A stretch of 49,080 nt of DNA from assembly GCA_905479295.1 (NCBI GenBank), contig CAJQLY010000017.1, forward strand, positions 76,380 through 125,459. The letters run 5' to 3'. The translations under genes and the position numbers were made by a program. Shown here in pieces: positions 40,815-49,080 of this stretch. The notes beneath the pieces are model-generated. The model searched no databases. It was given only the letters and a program-made list of their open reading frames with translations, and was not told the DNA's origin. The stretch comes from an uncultured Gammaproteobacteria bacterium (GTDB taxonomy: Bacteria; Pseudomonadota; Gammaproteobacteria; UBA4575). Position 1 is the first letter of the stretch, and every line of letters starts with the position of its first letter.

Positions 40815-41430
40815 AAGTAGGATTATGGGACGCTTGATGTGTTAAATCCAAGTATTTTTTATGTAGCTGATCTAGTTGGTCAGTCAGACTGGCGTGATTG
40901 CTATTGTTTGTCACAATATCATCAGCACACTCTAATCGATGCTTATCGTCTAGCTGGCGTGCCATGATCTTTTCAATATCTTCTACTTTACAATCATCAC
41001 GCGCTATAACACGCTGGATTCGTAAGTCTTTAGAGCAATCAATTACCAATAAACGCTCTATGAGGTCATTCATACCAGCTTCAATGAGTAATGGTGCTGA
41101 AAGTATGCAGTAAGCAGAATCACTATGATCGATTTGTTTTTTTATCTCACTGCGGACACGTGGATGAATAATTTGCTCAAGCTTTTGGCGTGCAGCCTCA
41201 TCATCAAAAATTAATGTTCGAAGTGCTTTACGGTCTATATTGCCTTCTGCATCAAAGATATGAGCAGGAAAATTCTGCTGTATTTCATAATAGGCATTAC
41301 TACCTTTTTGTAATAGCTCGCGACTGATCACATCGGCATCAATTATTTTTATGCCATAACATGAATGTAAATAATCGCTGACTTCTGTTTTACCAGCGCC
41401 AATACCACCAGTGAGTCCAATCAATAACAT
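40807..41430 (-). CDS. coaE: dephospho-CoA kinase
   Basis: 'LLIGLTGGIGAGKTEVSDYL', 'IIDADVISRELL', 'HPRVRSEIKKQI', 'APLLIEAGMNDLIERLLVIDCSKDLRIQRVIARD'. ATG at 41430 preferred over the ORF-track start at 41529. Confidence 0.95.
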   Translation of the reverse strand: MLLIGLTGGIGAGKTEVSDYLHSCYGIKIIDADVISRELLQKGSNAYYEIQQNFPAHIFDAEGNIDRKALRTLIFDDEAARQKLEQIIHPRVRSEIKKQIDHSDSAYCILSAPLLIEAGMNDLIERLLVIDCSKDLRIQRVIARDDCKVEDIEKIMARQLDDKHRLECADDIVTNNSNHASLTDQLDQLHKKYLDLTHQASHNPTYV

Positions 41431-41437
41431 TGTGCGG

Positions 41438-42253
41438 TCAGTAGTTAAAAAAGTAGTTGTTAAGCTGATCATGCCATAGTAGACAAATACTAGCCCCAAG
41501 AGCAAGAAATGGTCCAAATGGCATAGCACTATCTTTCTTTAGTTTACCAAATAATAAGAGGGTGATTCCAATCACGCTGGCACTGATGGAAGCGATTAAA
41601 ATGGTTGGCAGTAATACACCCCAGCCTAAGCAAGCGCCAATCATCGCTAGTAATTTAAAATCCCCATAGCCCATACCTTCGCGATTAGTTAGTAATCGAT
41701 GTAACTGAAAGACTAACCATAGACTGGTATAGCCGATCATCGCTCCAAGTACACTTTCTTCTAAGGTAATAAAAGAGCCAAAGAGATTAAATGCAAGACC
41801 AAGCCAAAGTAGACCCAATGTGAGTTCATCTGGTAGCGTCATGGTATTAAAATCAATCACAGATAAGGCGAGTAAACCTAGCAAAAACACTATGGCGAAG
41901 AGGCCATTTGCAGTCAGTCCAAATTGCTTGATTGCGATGCAGCTGAGTAATACGGAGGCCAATTCAACGATAGGGTATTGAATGCCAATGGCTTGCTTAC
42001 AATGACGACATTTACCAGTGAGCAGGATGAAACTTAATAGTGGAATGTTTTCAAACAGAGTCAACTGTGTCTTGCAGCAAGGACAGAACGAACGTGGCTG
42101 CATGAAGTTAAAGGTTTTCTTAGAAGAGAGAGGTAAATCTGATTCCAGCATCAGTGGTAAGCGGTAGATCAACAGATTGAGAAAACTACCTAAAACTAAG
42201 CCAAGCAGTGCTACATATAGGTAGATGGTTGGTGTCACTAAAAATTCGATCAT
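41438..42253 (-). CDS. pilD: type IV prepilin leader peptidase / N-methyltransferase PilD
   Basis: 'GLVLGSFLNLLIYRLPLML', zinc motif 'CPCC...CRHC', peptidase aspartates 'VIDFNTMTLPDELT' and 'GYGDFKLLAMIGA'. Confidence 0.94.
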   Translation of the reverse strand: MIEFLVTPTIYLYVALLGLVLGSFLNLLIYRLPLMLESDLPLSSKKTFNFMQPRSFCPCCKTQLTLFENIPLLSFILLTGKCRHCKQAIGIQYPIVELASVLLSCIAIKQFGLTANGLFAIVFLLGLLALSVIDFNTMTLPDELTLGLLWLGLAFNLFGSFITLEESVLGAMIGYTSLWLVFQLHRLLTNREGMGYGDFKLLAMIGACLGWGVLLPTILIASISASVIGITLLLFGKLKKDSAMPFGPFLALGASICLLWHDQLNNYFFNY

Positions 42254-42335
42254 CTTAGTCTCATATAAATGTATTAGGGCAAATTATTTTGAGTTTCCAA
42301 GCTATTGCCCTGCAGGCTAGTCTTATTCAATTTAA

Positions 42336-43591
42336 TTATATAATTGAGCTCAATTTGAAAATGGGCAAGTACATTGCAAGTACAAGACTTCCGACGATAA
42401 GCCCAAGTAGGCTGATGATCAAGGGTTCTAATAGACTATTCATGCCAGCAACCCATTGCTCAAGATCATTTTCATATATTTCAGATAGATTGCTTAATAA
42501 CTGTAATAAGCTACCTGATTCTTCCCCAGTCCTAATCATGTCTTGCATAAGAGGTGTGAAGTAACGAAATTTTTAAAGCTAGTAGAGAGTGATGCACCGG
42601 CACGGATATCTTTTGTAATAACAATGCAGGCCTCTTGGAATAATAGATTGGGCATGACTGTGGAGAGCTTGTTGAGACAGTCAACCAAGGGTAAGCCAGC
42701 ACCAAATAGTGTTGCTAAAGTGCGGTTAAACCTGGCTAGCAAGCTGCAATGATAAGCCTTGCCAAATATCGGGATATGTAATCGTGCAGTATCTAAGTGG
42801 CGTTGAACAGTTAGATTATTGTGATAGCCATAACGAATGATGATGAGGAAGGTAATGCTAGTGCTAATGATTAAAAGAATATGGTCTTTTATAGTGTGTG
42901 AGAATTGAATTAATAAGCGAGTGTAATGAGGTAGTTCGGCGCCGAAATCAATAAATAGTTTTTCAAACTGTGGCATTACCCAAATAAACAATATTAGAAC
43001 AACAACGAATGAAATCATTAGTATTGTGCAGGGATAGATTAATGCGCGGCGAATATTACGCTGTAATTCTTCAAGCTTACGTCTATGTCGAACAGCCTTT
43101 TCAAGCACCTTATTCAGGCTTCCGGAATGTTCACCGAGTGCAATTAAATTACATAAGATGGGATCAAAACTATTACCTTGTCTACGTAAGCTATCGGCCA
43201 ACGAGGTACCACTTTCTAATTCTTTTTTTATGCCAGTAAGTAAGTGTCTGATGGCAGGTTTCTTCTGTCCATAATTAAGCGTATTAAAGCATTGTAATAT
43301 CGGTATACCTGCCTGAAGCAACATGCTGAGTTGCTGTAAAATATGACTAATATCTGATCTTTTTACTCGTCTCTGGTTGGTGAGTTTGTCGTTTAACAAA
43401 CACCTCTGGATTGTGGTATTTATTAAATGTTATAGGACAGGAGGTGCAGTCTCAGCATGGAGTAATTTGATGCCTTGTTGTCGCAATAAAGTGCGCAAAG
43501 AATCTTCATCTCTTGTGCAACTACGCCCATGTGCAGATTTTCCAAGGTAATCCTTACCATGCCAAATAAAAATGATGCTATTTTTAGGCAC
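42336..43591 (-). pseudogene. pilC: type IV pilus inner-membrane assembly protein PilC, disrupted by an in-frame TAA and a 1-nt frameshift
   Basis: GTG at 43591 opens 53 codons 'MPKNSIIFIWHGKDYLGKSAHGRSCTRDEDSLRTLLRQQGIKLLHAETAPPVL', then TAA (43432-43430); same frame resumes as the 287-aa ORF ('ILQQLSMLLQAGIPILQCF...'). PilC homology shifts frame at the T-run 42570-42574 (A-run on minus strand) into 'RYFTPLMQDMIRTGEESGSLLQLLSNL...MYLPIFKLSSII'. Confidence 0.9.
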
Positions 43592-43623
43592 AGAAATCAG
43601 TGAATATTTTTAGTGGAGTTTAA

Positions 43624-44136
43624 TCAACTATCTGTAGATTCTGTTTCATCTAAGACCTCTTTTGGAGATTCTTCAATAGGCAATTCTTTTTTACAATTAC
43701 TAGGGAAATAGGATTGGATATCTGCATTACTAAGCAGGCAGCTCCAACGCAGCATGCCACCCGTAATCGCAGGTGTGAATGTAGCACTATCGCTTTCACC
43801 AAAATGTTCACCTAATTTTTTATAGACCACCTGAATGGCACCAGAAGCCAGTACATCGATTGAGCTAATGAGGTTGTCGGCATAGGTTTCTTTTGCTGGT
43901 AAGCCATAGTTTTTGTTACCAGCGTCTGGAAAAGTTCCCTGCCGTGCAAAGGTCTCAGCAGCGATGAATTTGACACTATTAATTGCGCTCATGCTGGCCG
44001 CTACTTTGCTACGCACTGTGTAGTCTTGATACATAGGTACAGCCACCGTGGTTAAAACACCAATAATAGCAATAACTATCATCAGCTCGATTAGGGTGAA
44101 GCCTTTGGTTTTATTTCTATCTTTAAATGTCTTCAT
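43624..44136 (-). CDS. pilA: type IV major pilin (PilA-like)
   Basis: Prepilin motif 'KGFTLIELMIVIAIIGVLTTVAVPMYQDYTVRSKV', C-terminal Cys pair in 'WSCLLSNADIQSYFPSNC'. Confidence 0.92.
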   Translation of the reverse strand: MKTFKDRNKTKGFTLIELMIVIAIIGVLTTVAVPMYQDYTVRSKVAASMSAINSVKFIAAETFARQGTFPDAGNKNYGLPAKETYADNLISSIDVLASGAIQVVYKKLGEHFGESDSATFTPAITGGMLRWSCLLSNADIQSYFPSNCKKELPIEESPKEVLDETESTDS

Positions 44137-44376
44137 CTTTAAATACTCCCACCTAGCAAAAACGTATCCAGAGAGTACGTCTTTTTTCTAGCTTTGACTA
44201 ATGGTGTATTTAGATAACGATAGTAGGTGCAGATATAACGCACAAATGCGGCGATGACGTGTAACTGCGGTACAGTTGAGAGGCCGAAACCGTCGCTGGT
44301 ATATGATAATATTCAGTCAGAATTAACACTGATTATTCAGTTTACGCTGTCTTTTTATAGCTATGGTTATCATCTA

Positions 44377-46008
44377 ATGTCTGATTCATCTTTGCATATC
44401 GTACTTGCCCAACTGAATTTCACTGTGGGTGATATTGAGGGTAACTGTGAAAAAATGATGGTCGCCCTAGCGCAAGCGAAGGCTGAACAGGCAGACTGTG
44501 TGGTCTTTAGTGAATTAGCGACTATTGGCTATCCACCTGAGGACTTGCTATATCGTAGTCATATTTTTGAGCGGATTGATCAGACGATTACACGATTAGC
44601 GCAGGCATCGGTTGGTATCGTGACGATTGTTGGCACGCCATGGATGCAACAGGATGATCTATATAATGCAGCCTTAGTCTTACGTGATGGTGAAATTACA
44701 GCACAGTATTTCAAAAACAAATTGCCTAACTATAATGTGTTTGATGAGAAACGTTATTTTAAGGAGGGTACCGCTGCTTGTGTCTTTGATTTAGCCGGTA
44801 CCTCGGTAGCCCTGACGATCTGTGAGGATATTTGGTGGCCACAACCTATTGCAGCAGCTAAGCAGGCAGGTGCTGAGTTAGTTTTAAATATTAATGCTAG
44901 CCCGTTCCATAGTGGTAAGCAGTTAGAGCGCACTCAGAATTTAAAGCAGAGAGTCGCTGAAACAGGTCTGCCGATAGCCTATTTGAATCAGATAGGTGGT
45001 CAAGATGAACTGGTCTTTGATGGTCAGTCGTTTGCGATCAACCCAGATAAAGAAGTCGTATTTTTAGCTCAAGCCTTTACTGAGGGAGTCTATAGTTTAG
45101 AGTTTGACTGCGAGCAGCATAGTTTTGTAAAGCAGGCTTGCGCAGAGCCTATAGAGACGAATGCAGCGATTTACCAAGCGCTGACCTATGGTCTGCAGGA
45201 TTACGTGCGGAAAAATGGTTTCAAGGGTGGTTTGATTGGCTTATCAGGTGGGATTGATTCTGCATTGGCACTAACATTGGCAGTCGATGCATTAGGTTCT
45301 GAGAAGGTACATGCGGTGATGATGCCTTCACCATACACTTCGCAAATGAGCCTTGATGATGCGGCCGAACTTGCCGCTAATCTGGGAGTGCGTTACAGCG
45401 TCATCTCGATTGAATCACTTTATGATCAATTTCTTGATGTCTTGGCGGTGCCTTTCGCTGGTGCAGCAGCAGATACTACAGAAGAGAATATTCAGGCACG
45501 CATCCGCGGTTTATTACTAATGGCATTGTCTAATAAGACGGACTATATGCTGATTTCGACCGGCAATAAGAGTGAAATGGCGGTTGGTTATGCCACCTTA
45601 TATGGCGATATGGCTGGTGGCTTTGCGCCCTTAAAGGATGTTTTAAAGACCCGGGTGTTCGCCTTAGCAAACTATAAAAATGATGACGTTGAGGTTATTC
45701 CACAGCGTATTATTGATCGACCACCGAGTGCTGAATTGGCGCCAGATCAAAAAGATGAAGACTCTTTGCCACCATATTCTGAGCTAGATCGTATTCTTGA
45801 ATTATTTATTGAGTATGACTTTTCACGTAAAGATATCGTCGATCAAGGCTTTGATCAGGCGATAGTGACGCGTGTAATCAATATGGTCTTTAAAAGCGAG
45901 TACAAGCGTCGACAAGCACCGCCAGGGGTTAAGGTATCGAAACGCTCGTTCGGTCGGGATCGTCGCTATCCAATCACTTCAGGAGCTTTAAGCTATCTGA
46001 AGGATTGA
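44377..46008 (+). CDS. nadE: glutamine-dependent NAD+ synthetase (nitrilase domain plus synthetase domain)
   Basis: 'HIVLAQLNFTVGDIEGN', 'VVFSELATIGYPPEDLL', 'LTICEDIWWPQ', 'GLIGLSGGIDSALALTLAVDALG', 'LISTGNKSEMAVGYATLYGDMAGGFAPLKDV'. ATG 44377 preferred to 44254. Confidence 0.95.
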   Translation: MSDSSLHIVLAQLNFTVGDIEGNCEKMMVALAQAKAEQADCVVFSELATIGYPPEDLLYRSHIFERIDQTITRLAQASVGIVTIVGTPWMQQDDLYNAALVLRDGEITAQYFKNKLPNYNVFDEKRYFKEGTAACVFDLAGTSVALTICEDIWWPQPIAAAKQAGAELVLNINASPFHSGKQLERTQNLKQRVAETGLPIAYLNQIGGQDELVFDGQSFAINPDKEVVFLAQAFTEGVYSLEFDCEQHSFVKQACAEPIETNAAIYQALTYGLQDYVRKNGFKGGLIGLSGGIDSALALTLAVDALGSEKVHAVMMPSPYTSQMSLDDAAELAANLGVRYSVISIESLYDQFLDVLAVPFAGAAADTTEENIQARIRGLLLMALSNKTDYMLISTGNKSEMAVGYATLYGDMAGGFAPLKDVLKTRVFALANYKNDDVEVIPQRIIDRPPSAELAPDQKDEDSLPPYSELDRILELFIEYDFSRKDIVDQGFDQAIVTRVINMVFKSEYKRRQAPPGVKVSKRSFGRDRRYPITSGALSYLKD

Positions 46009-46056
46009 AGACTCCGCAGATGTAAGTGATGCCTAATGCTGGCTGCTGAGGCTGGT

Positions 46057-46935
46057 TTAATTACAGTAGTAAGTCTTTAAATTTAAACGTTCAAGTAAGC
46101 GAGACCATGCACTAGTGGCACAGCTGACCTTGCTGGCTGTGATTGATGGGTCTTTTATCGATCCATCAGGTAGTACAAAGTTGGCGGCATAGACCTTACT
46201 TGTATCATCGGCTAAGTCGTCAATCTTTAACTGACGGTAGGCCAGCTCTAAGATGTAAACTGCCTGTGGCATGATCGGTGCACCCTGGTATTTCTGCATC
46301 ACATATTGTGCACGATTGGCTGCTGCAAGATAGGCGCCACGACGCATGTAGAAATCTGCAACAGTGACTTCATGTTCGGCTAATTCATTACGTAAAAAGA
46401 TCATGCGCTGCTGAGCGTCAAAGGCATAATCACTATCAGGAAATCGGTTAATTAAGGTATTAAATACTTCGAATGCCGCTAGCAAAGGTTTTGGGTCTTT
46501 ATCTGATGGGTTGCGCGGTATAATCGCATTAAAGATCGACTTACTCTTATTGAATAAGGCAAGACCTTTGATGTAGTGAGCATATGCAACATTTTCATGC
46601 TCAGGGTTGAGTCGGATGAAGCGGTCGGCCATATCGACAGCAATATCCATATCCATCTGATTGTAATACAGATAGGCTAAATCTAGCTGTGCTTGCTGTG
46701 CGTAAACACCAAATGGATAGCGTGACTCTAGCAGGGCGTAACTGGTGACCGCATCCAGTGAGCGGTTACCAAACATTTCACCACGCGCCTTATCATAAAG
46801 TTGACGTGCGCTGATATCATCACTAATCTCGTCTTTATCATCATCATCATCTCCCCAGAATCCCTTAATCGTGGAACAGGCAGATAGATTGATGCAAAGA
46901 ATGGTAGCGAGAAGGAGCTTTAGCAGTTTAGGCAT
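46057..46935 (-). CDS. bamD: outer membrane protein assembly factor BamD
   Basis: Lipobox 'LSAC', 'ARQLYDKARGEMFGNRSLDAVTSYALLESRYPFGVYAQQAQLDLAYLYYNQMDMDIAVDMADRFIRLNPEHENVAYAHYIKGLALF'; next to rluD. Start set at ATG 46935. Confidence 0.94.
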   Translation of the reverse strand: MPKLLKLLLATILCINLSACSTIKGFWGDDDDDKDEISDDISARQLYDKARGEMFGNRSLDAVTSYALLESRYPFGVYAQQAQLDLAYLYYNQMDMDIAVDMADRFIRLNPEHENVAYAHYIKGLALFNKSKSIFNAIIPRNPSDKDPKPLLAAFEVFNTLINRFPDSDYAFDAQQRMIFLRNELAEHEVTVADFYMRRGAYLAAANRAQYVMQKYQGAPIMPQAVYILELAYRQLKIDDLADDTSKVYAANFVLPDGSIKDPSITASKVSCATSAWSRLLERLNLKTYYCN

Positions 46936-46997
46936 CGGTATCGAAGTAGTTTTACTCAAGCTCGGTAGTATACCGCACACATTAGCGCACGCACATT

Positions 46998-47954
46998 ATG
47001 TCTGAACAAATCACCCATAGTTTTATTATTCCTGATGATCACCTTGGCTGGCGCCTCGATCGCTCGCTAACTGAATTACTTGGGAAATATTCACGTTCAC
47101 GTGTACAGAGCTGGATCAATCAAGCTCAGGTACAAGTCGATGGCGCAACTCAACCCTGTAAATTTGCTCTAAAAGGGGGGGAGTCAGTCCATCTGGTGAT
47201 TGTGGCTGAATCTGTCAATGAGCAACATCAAGCGGAAAATATCCCTCTAGAGGTCGTTTTTGAAGACGAGCACCTCCTTGTGGTGAATAAGCCAGCTGGA
47301 CTAGTGGTCCATCCAGGTGCGGGTATCGCTAAGGGCACTCTACTCAATGCATTGTTATATCATTCTGAGGAGCTCACTGAAATTCCTCGGGCCGGTATTG
47401 TTCACCGTCTGGATAAAGACACGACGGGGTTAATGGTGGTGGCTAAATCCTTAGTCGCACATACTGAGTTAGTGAAAAACTTACAAGATCATGTGGTTCA
47501 ACGGCGATATTATGCTGTTCTTAGGGGGCAGGTAATCTCTGGCGGCAAGATAGACCGACCAATAGGGCGACATCCGCATGATCGAATTAAAATGGCTGTC
47601 AATCCACGTGGTAAGGATGCAATCACTCACTACAAGGTGGTTGAAAAATATCAAAAGCACACGCTGATCGAGGCCAGTCTGGAGACGGGTAGGACACATC
47701 AGATTCGTGTCCATTTTGCGAGCTTAAATTATCCCTTAGTTGGTGATACCACTTATGCACGTCGGATTCAGCGAGTCTCTGGTGTTGCACCAGAGCTGAA
47801 TGAAGTATTAGCGAACTTCCCAAGACAGGCTTTACATGCGCATAGCTTGGCCTTTAAACACCCAGTGACGGCTGAAGAAGTAAAATGGTCGGTGCCGATG
47901 CCTGAGGATCTCCAAACCTTAGTGACTGCTTTAAAGACCTATTCAGCACAATGA
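46998..47954 (+). CDS. rluD: 23S rRNA pseudouridine(1911/1915/1917) synthase RluD
   Basis: S4 domain, 'LLVVNKPAGLVVHPGAG', 'GIVHRLDKDTTGLMVVAKS', 'LETGRTHQIRVHFASLNYPLVGDTTY'. Confidence 0.96.
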   Translation: MSEQITHSFIIPDDHLGWRLDRSLTELLGKYSRSRVQSWINQAQVQVDGATQPCKFALKGGESVHLVIVAESVNEQHQAENIPLEVVFEDEHLLVVNKPAGLVVHPGAGIAKGTLLNALLYHSEELTEIPRAGIVHRLDKDTTGLMVVAKSLVAHTELVKNLQDHVVQRRYYAVLRGQVISGGKIDRPIGRHPHDRIKMAVNPRGKDAITHYKVVEKYQKHTLIEASLETGRTHQIRVHFASLNYPLVGDTTYARRIQRVSGVAPELNEVLANFPRQALHAHSLAFKHPVTAEEVKWSVPMPEDLQTLVTALKTYSAQ

Positions 47955-48706
47955 GTAAGTCAGGGCTGGATCTTATCCGGCCTGTTTGGCCCTTACAGCA
48001 TTCTGTTGAAGTGGTCAGCACGACACGTTTAGGTGGTTTCAGCACAGCACCATATAACGAGCTGAATTTAGCTTTACATGTAGCTGACGATATTACTTCA
48101 GTGGGACACAATCGAGCCTTATTAAAGCAACAGTTACAGTTACCTCAAGAACCTAAATGGTTACAGCAAGTACATGCTACGACAATAGTTTGTGCTGATA
48201 ATTTAGTGCCAGATAAGACGCAAGCTGATGCTAGTTATAGTCAGCAAGCAGGGACAGTTTGTGCGATTTTAAGTGCTGATTGTATGCCAGTAGTTTTGGC
48301 TGCAAGTGATGGTAGCTGTGTTGCGTTAGTGCATGCCGGTTGGCGAGGTCTTGCAGCAGGCATATTGCAGAAAGCCTTGACAGTAATACGATCCAAGCAA
48401 TCTACAGATGCTGAATTTTATGCATGGTTAGGGCCTGCTATTGGTCCCCAAGTATTTGAAGTTGGCAGTGAAGTGAGAGCTGCGTTTATGAAACAAGATA
48501 CTAGCTTAGCCTGTGCTTTTCGAGAGCATCGTAAGCAAAGTTATTTATGTGACCTCTATCTCTTGGCACGTCGTATTCTAGCGGCTGCCGATATTAGTCA
48601 AGTGTTTGGTGGTGAGCACTGCACATATACGGAGAAAGATCGCTTTTTTTCTTATCGTAGAGAAGCCATTACAGGTCGTATTGCGACATTAGCTTATTTG
48701 AAATGA
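47951..48706 (+). CDS. pgeF: peptidoglycan editing factor PgeF / polyphenol oxidase (YfiH family)
   Basis: 'STTRLGGFSTAPYNELNLALHVADD', 'WLQQVHATTIV', 'ADCMPVVLAASDGSCVALVHAGWRGLAAGIL', 'CTYTEKDRFFSYRRE'. Confidence 0.94.
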   Translation: MSKSGLDLIRPVWPLQHSVEVVSTTRLGGFSTAPYNELNLALHVADDITSVGHNRALLKQQLQLPQEPKWLQQVHATTIVCADNLVPDKTQADASYSQQAGTVCAILSADCMPVVLAASDGSCVALVHAGWRGLAAGILQKALTVIRSKQSTDAEFYAWLGPAIGPQVFEVGSEVRAAFMKQDTSLACAFREHRKQSYLCDLYLLARRILAAADISQVFGGEHCTYTEKDRFFSYRREAITGRIATLAYLK

Positions 48707-48920
48707 CTTGAATTTAATATCATCTATCCCAACACATATAGTATACAAACTCAATTAGGGGCGGGGTATGTGAATTGAAAATTCTCGCACATAGCCTTCA
48801 ATAAGCACTGCAGGACGAGAAATAAAGCTGTTGCTTAAGAGTAGGGGGAATGTTTAGTTGTTGCTGCGCAGATGGCGTCAGACTTTCGGTATTGCTAGGA
48901 AGGTATTACTGATTTAAAAC

Positions 48921-48944
48921 TCGGGCCCTCATCAGAGGACCCGA
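48921..48944 (-). terminator. Rho-independent terminator for the partial minus-strand CDS
   Basis: On the minus strand: TCGGGTCCTC-TGAT-GAGGGCCCGA followed by GTTTTAAAT; 10-bp stem with one G:U. Confidence 0.75.
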
Positions 48945-48966
48945 ATCCATCAACTAAAACAGCTTC

Positions 48967-49080
48967 TTATAGGTCGAAGTCGTCGTCGTTGTTATTAGCA
49001 TCACAAGGACGTGTATCAATGGCGTTGTCAGCTGCGTACTTAGCCGCACCTGCGTCAATGATAGCCTGTGATAGGGCTAC
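48967..49080 (-). CDS. Unknown protein, C-terminal end only (window-truncated), acidic tail '...AIDTRPCDANNNDDDFDL'
   Basis: Minus-strand frame open from the window edge to TAA at 48969-48967, followed by a terminator hairpin; not in the supplied ORF track. Confidence 0.55.
   Translation of the reverse strand, partial: VALSQAIIDAGAAKYAADNAIDTRPCDANNNDDDFDL

Noticed and set aside
41431-41529. N-terminal extension of CoaE in the ORF track
   Set aside because: The canonical start 'MLLIGLTGGIGAGK' is at 41430; upstream codons overlap the end of pilD and show no CoaE homology.
42560-42580. Possible programmed -1 frameshift joining the two pilC frames
   Set aside because: The in-frame codons TTT AAA AAT do not make an X XXY YYZ slippery heptamer, and a separate upstream nonsense codon already breaks the gene. 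Indel is simpler; transcriptional slippage on A5 is not excluded.
46837-46851. ATC triplet repeat in bamD as a phase-variation switch
   Set aside because: Triplet units (DDDDD after the lipobox) do not alter reading frame; length variation would only change acidic residue number.

Overview
This 49-kb window reads as a contiguous chromosomal segment of a gammaproteobacterium. It is almost entirely core housekeeping genes in an order close to the one I recall from Pseudomonas-like genomes: 'murA-hisG-aroG/F-hisD-hisC | degS/algW-like <> nif3 | petABC (bc1) - sspA - sspB | FAD-linked oxidase - yraN - lpoA <> rsmI - rnpB | complete dcw cluster (mraZ, rsmH, ftsL, ftsI, murE, murF, mraY, murD, ftsW, murG, murC, murB, ddl, ftsQ, ftsA, ftsZ) | dciA-like <> M23 peptidase - secA - argJ - mutT/thiE | zapD - coaE - pilD - pilC(pseudo) - pilA <> nadE | bamD <> rluD - pgeF | partial unknown ORF. 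I found no mobile element, CRISPR array, tRNA, prophage or recognisable defence system, and no convincing new multi-gene system. The best-supported unusual signals are: (1) a decayed type IV pilus assembly locus, with pilB absent, pilC carrying an in-frame TAA and a 1-nt frameshift in an A-run, and pilA and pilD looking intact; (2) no lpxC between ftsZ and secA, and no diaA/gmhA-type or BON-domain gene next to yraN; (3) a DAHP synthase gene inside the hisG-hisD operon; (4) a promoter plus GTGG ~10-bp repeat array upstream of mraZ (probable MraZ operator); (5) a perfect 14-bp palindrome in the degS/nif3 divergent promoter. Product calls come from reading the proteins for known motifs; no database search was run.
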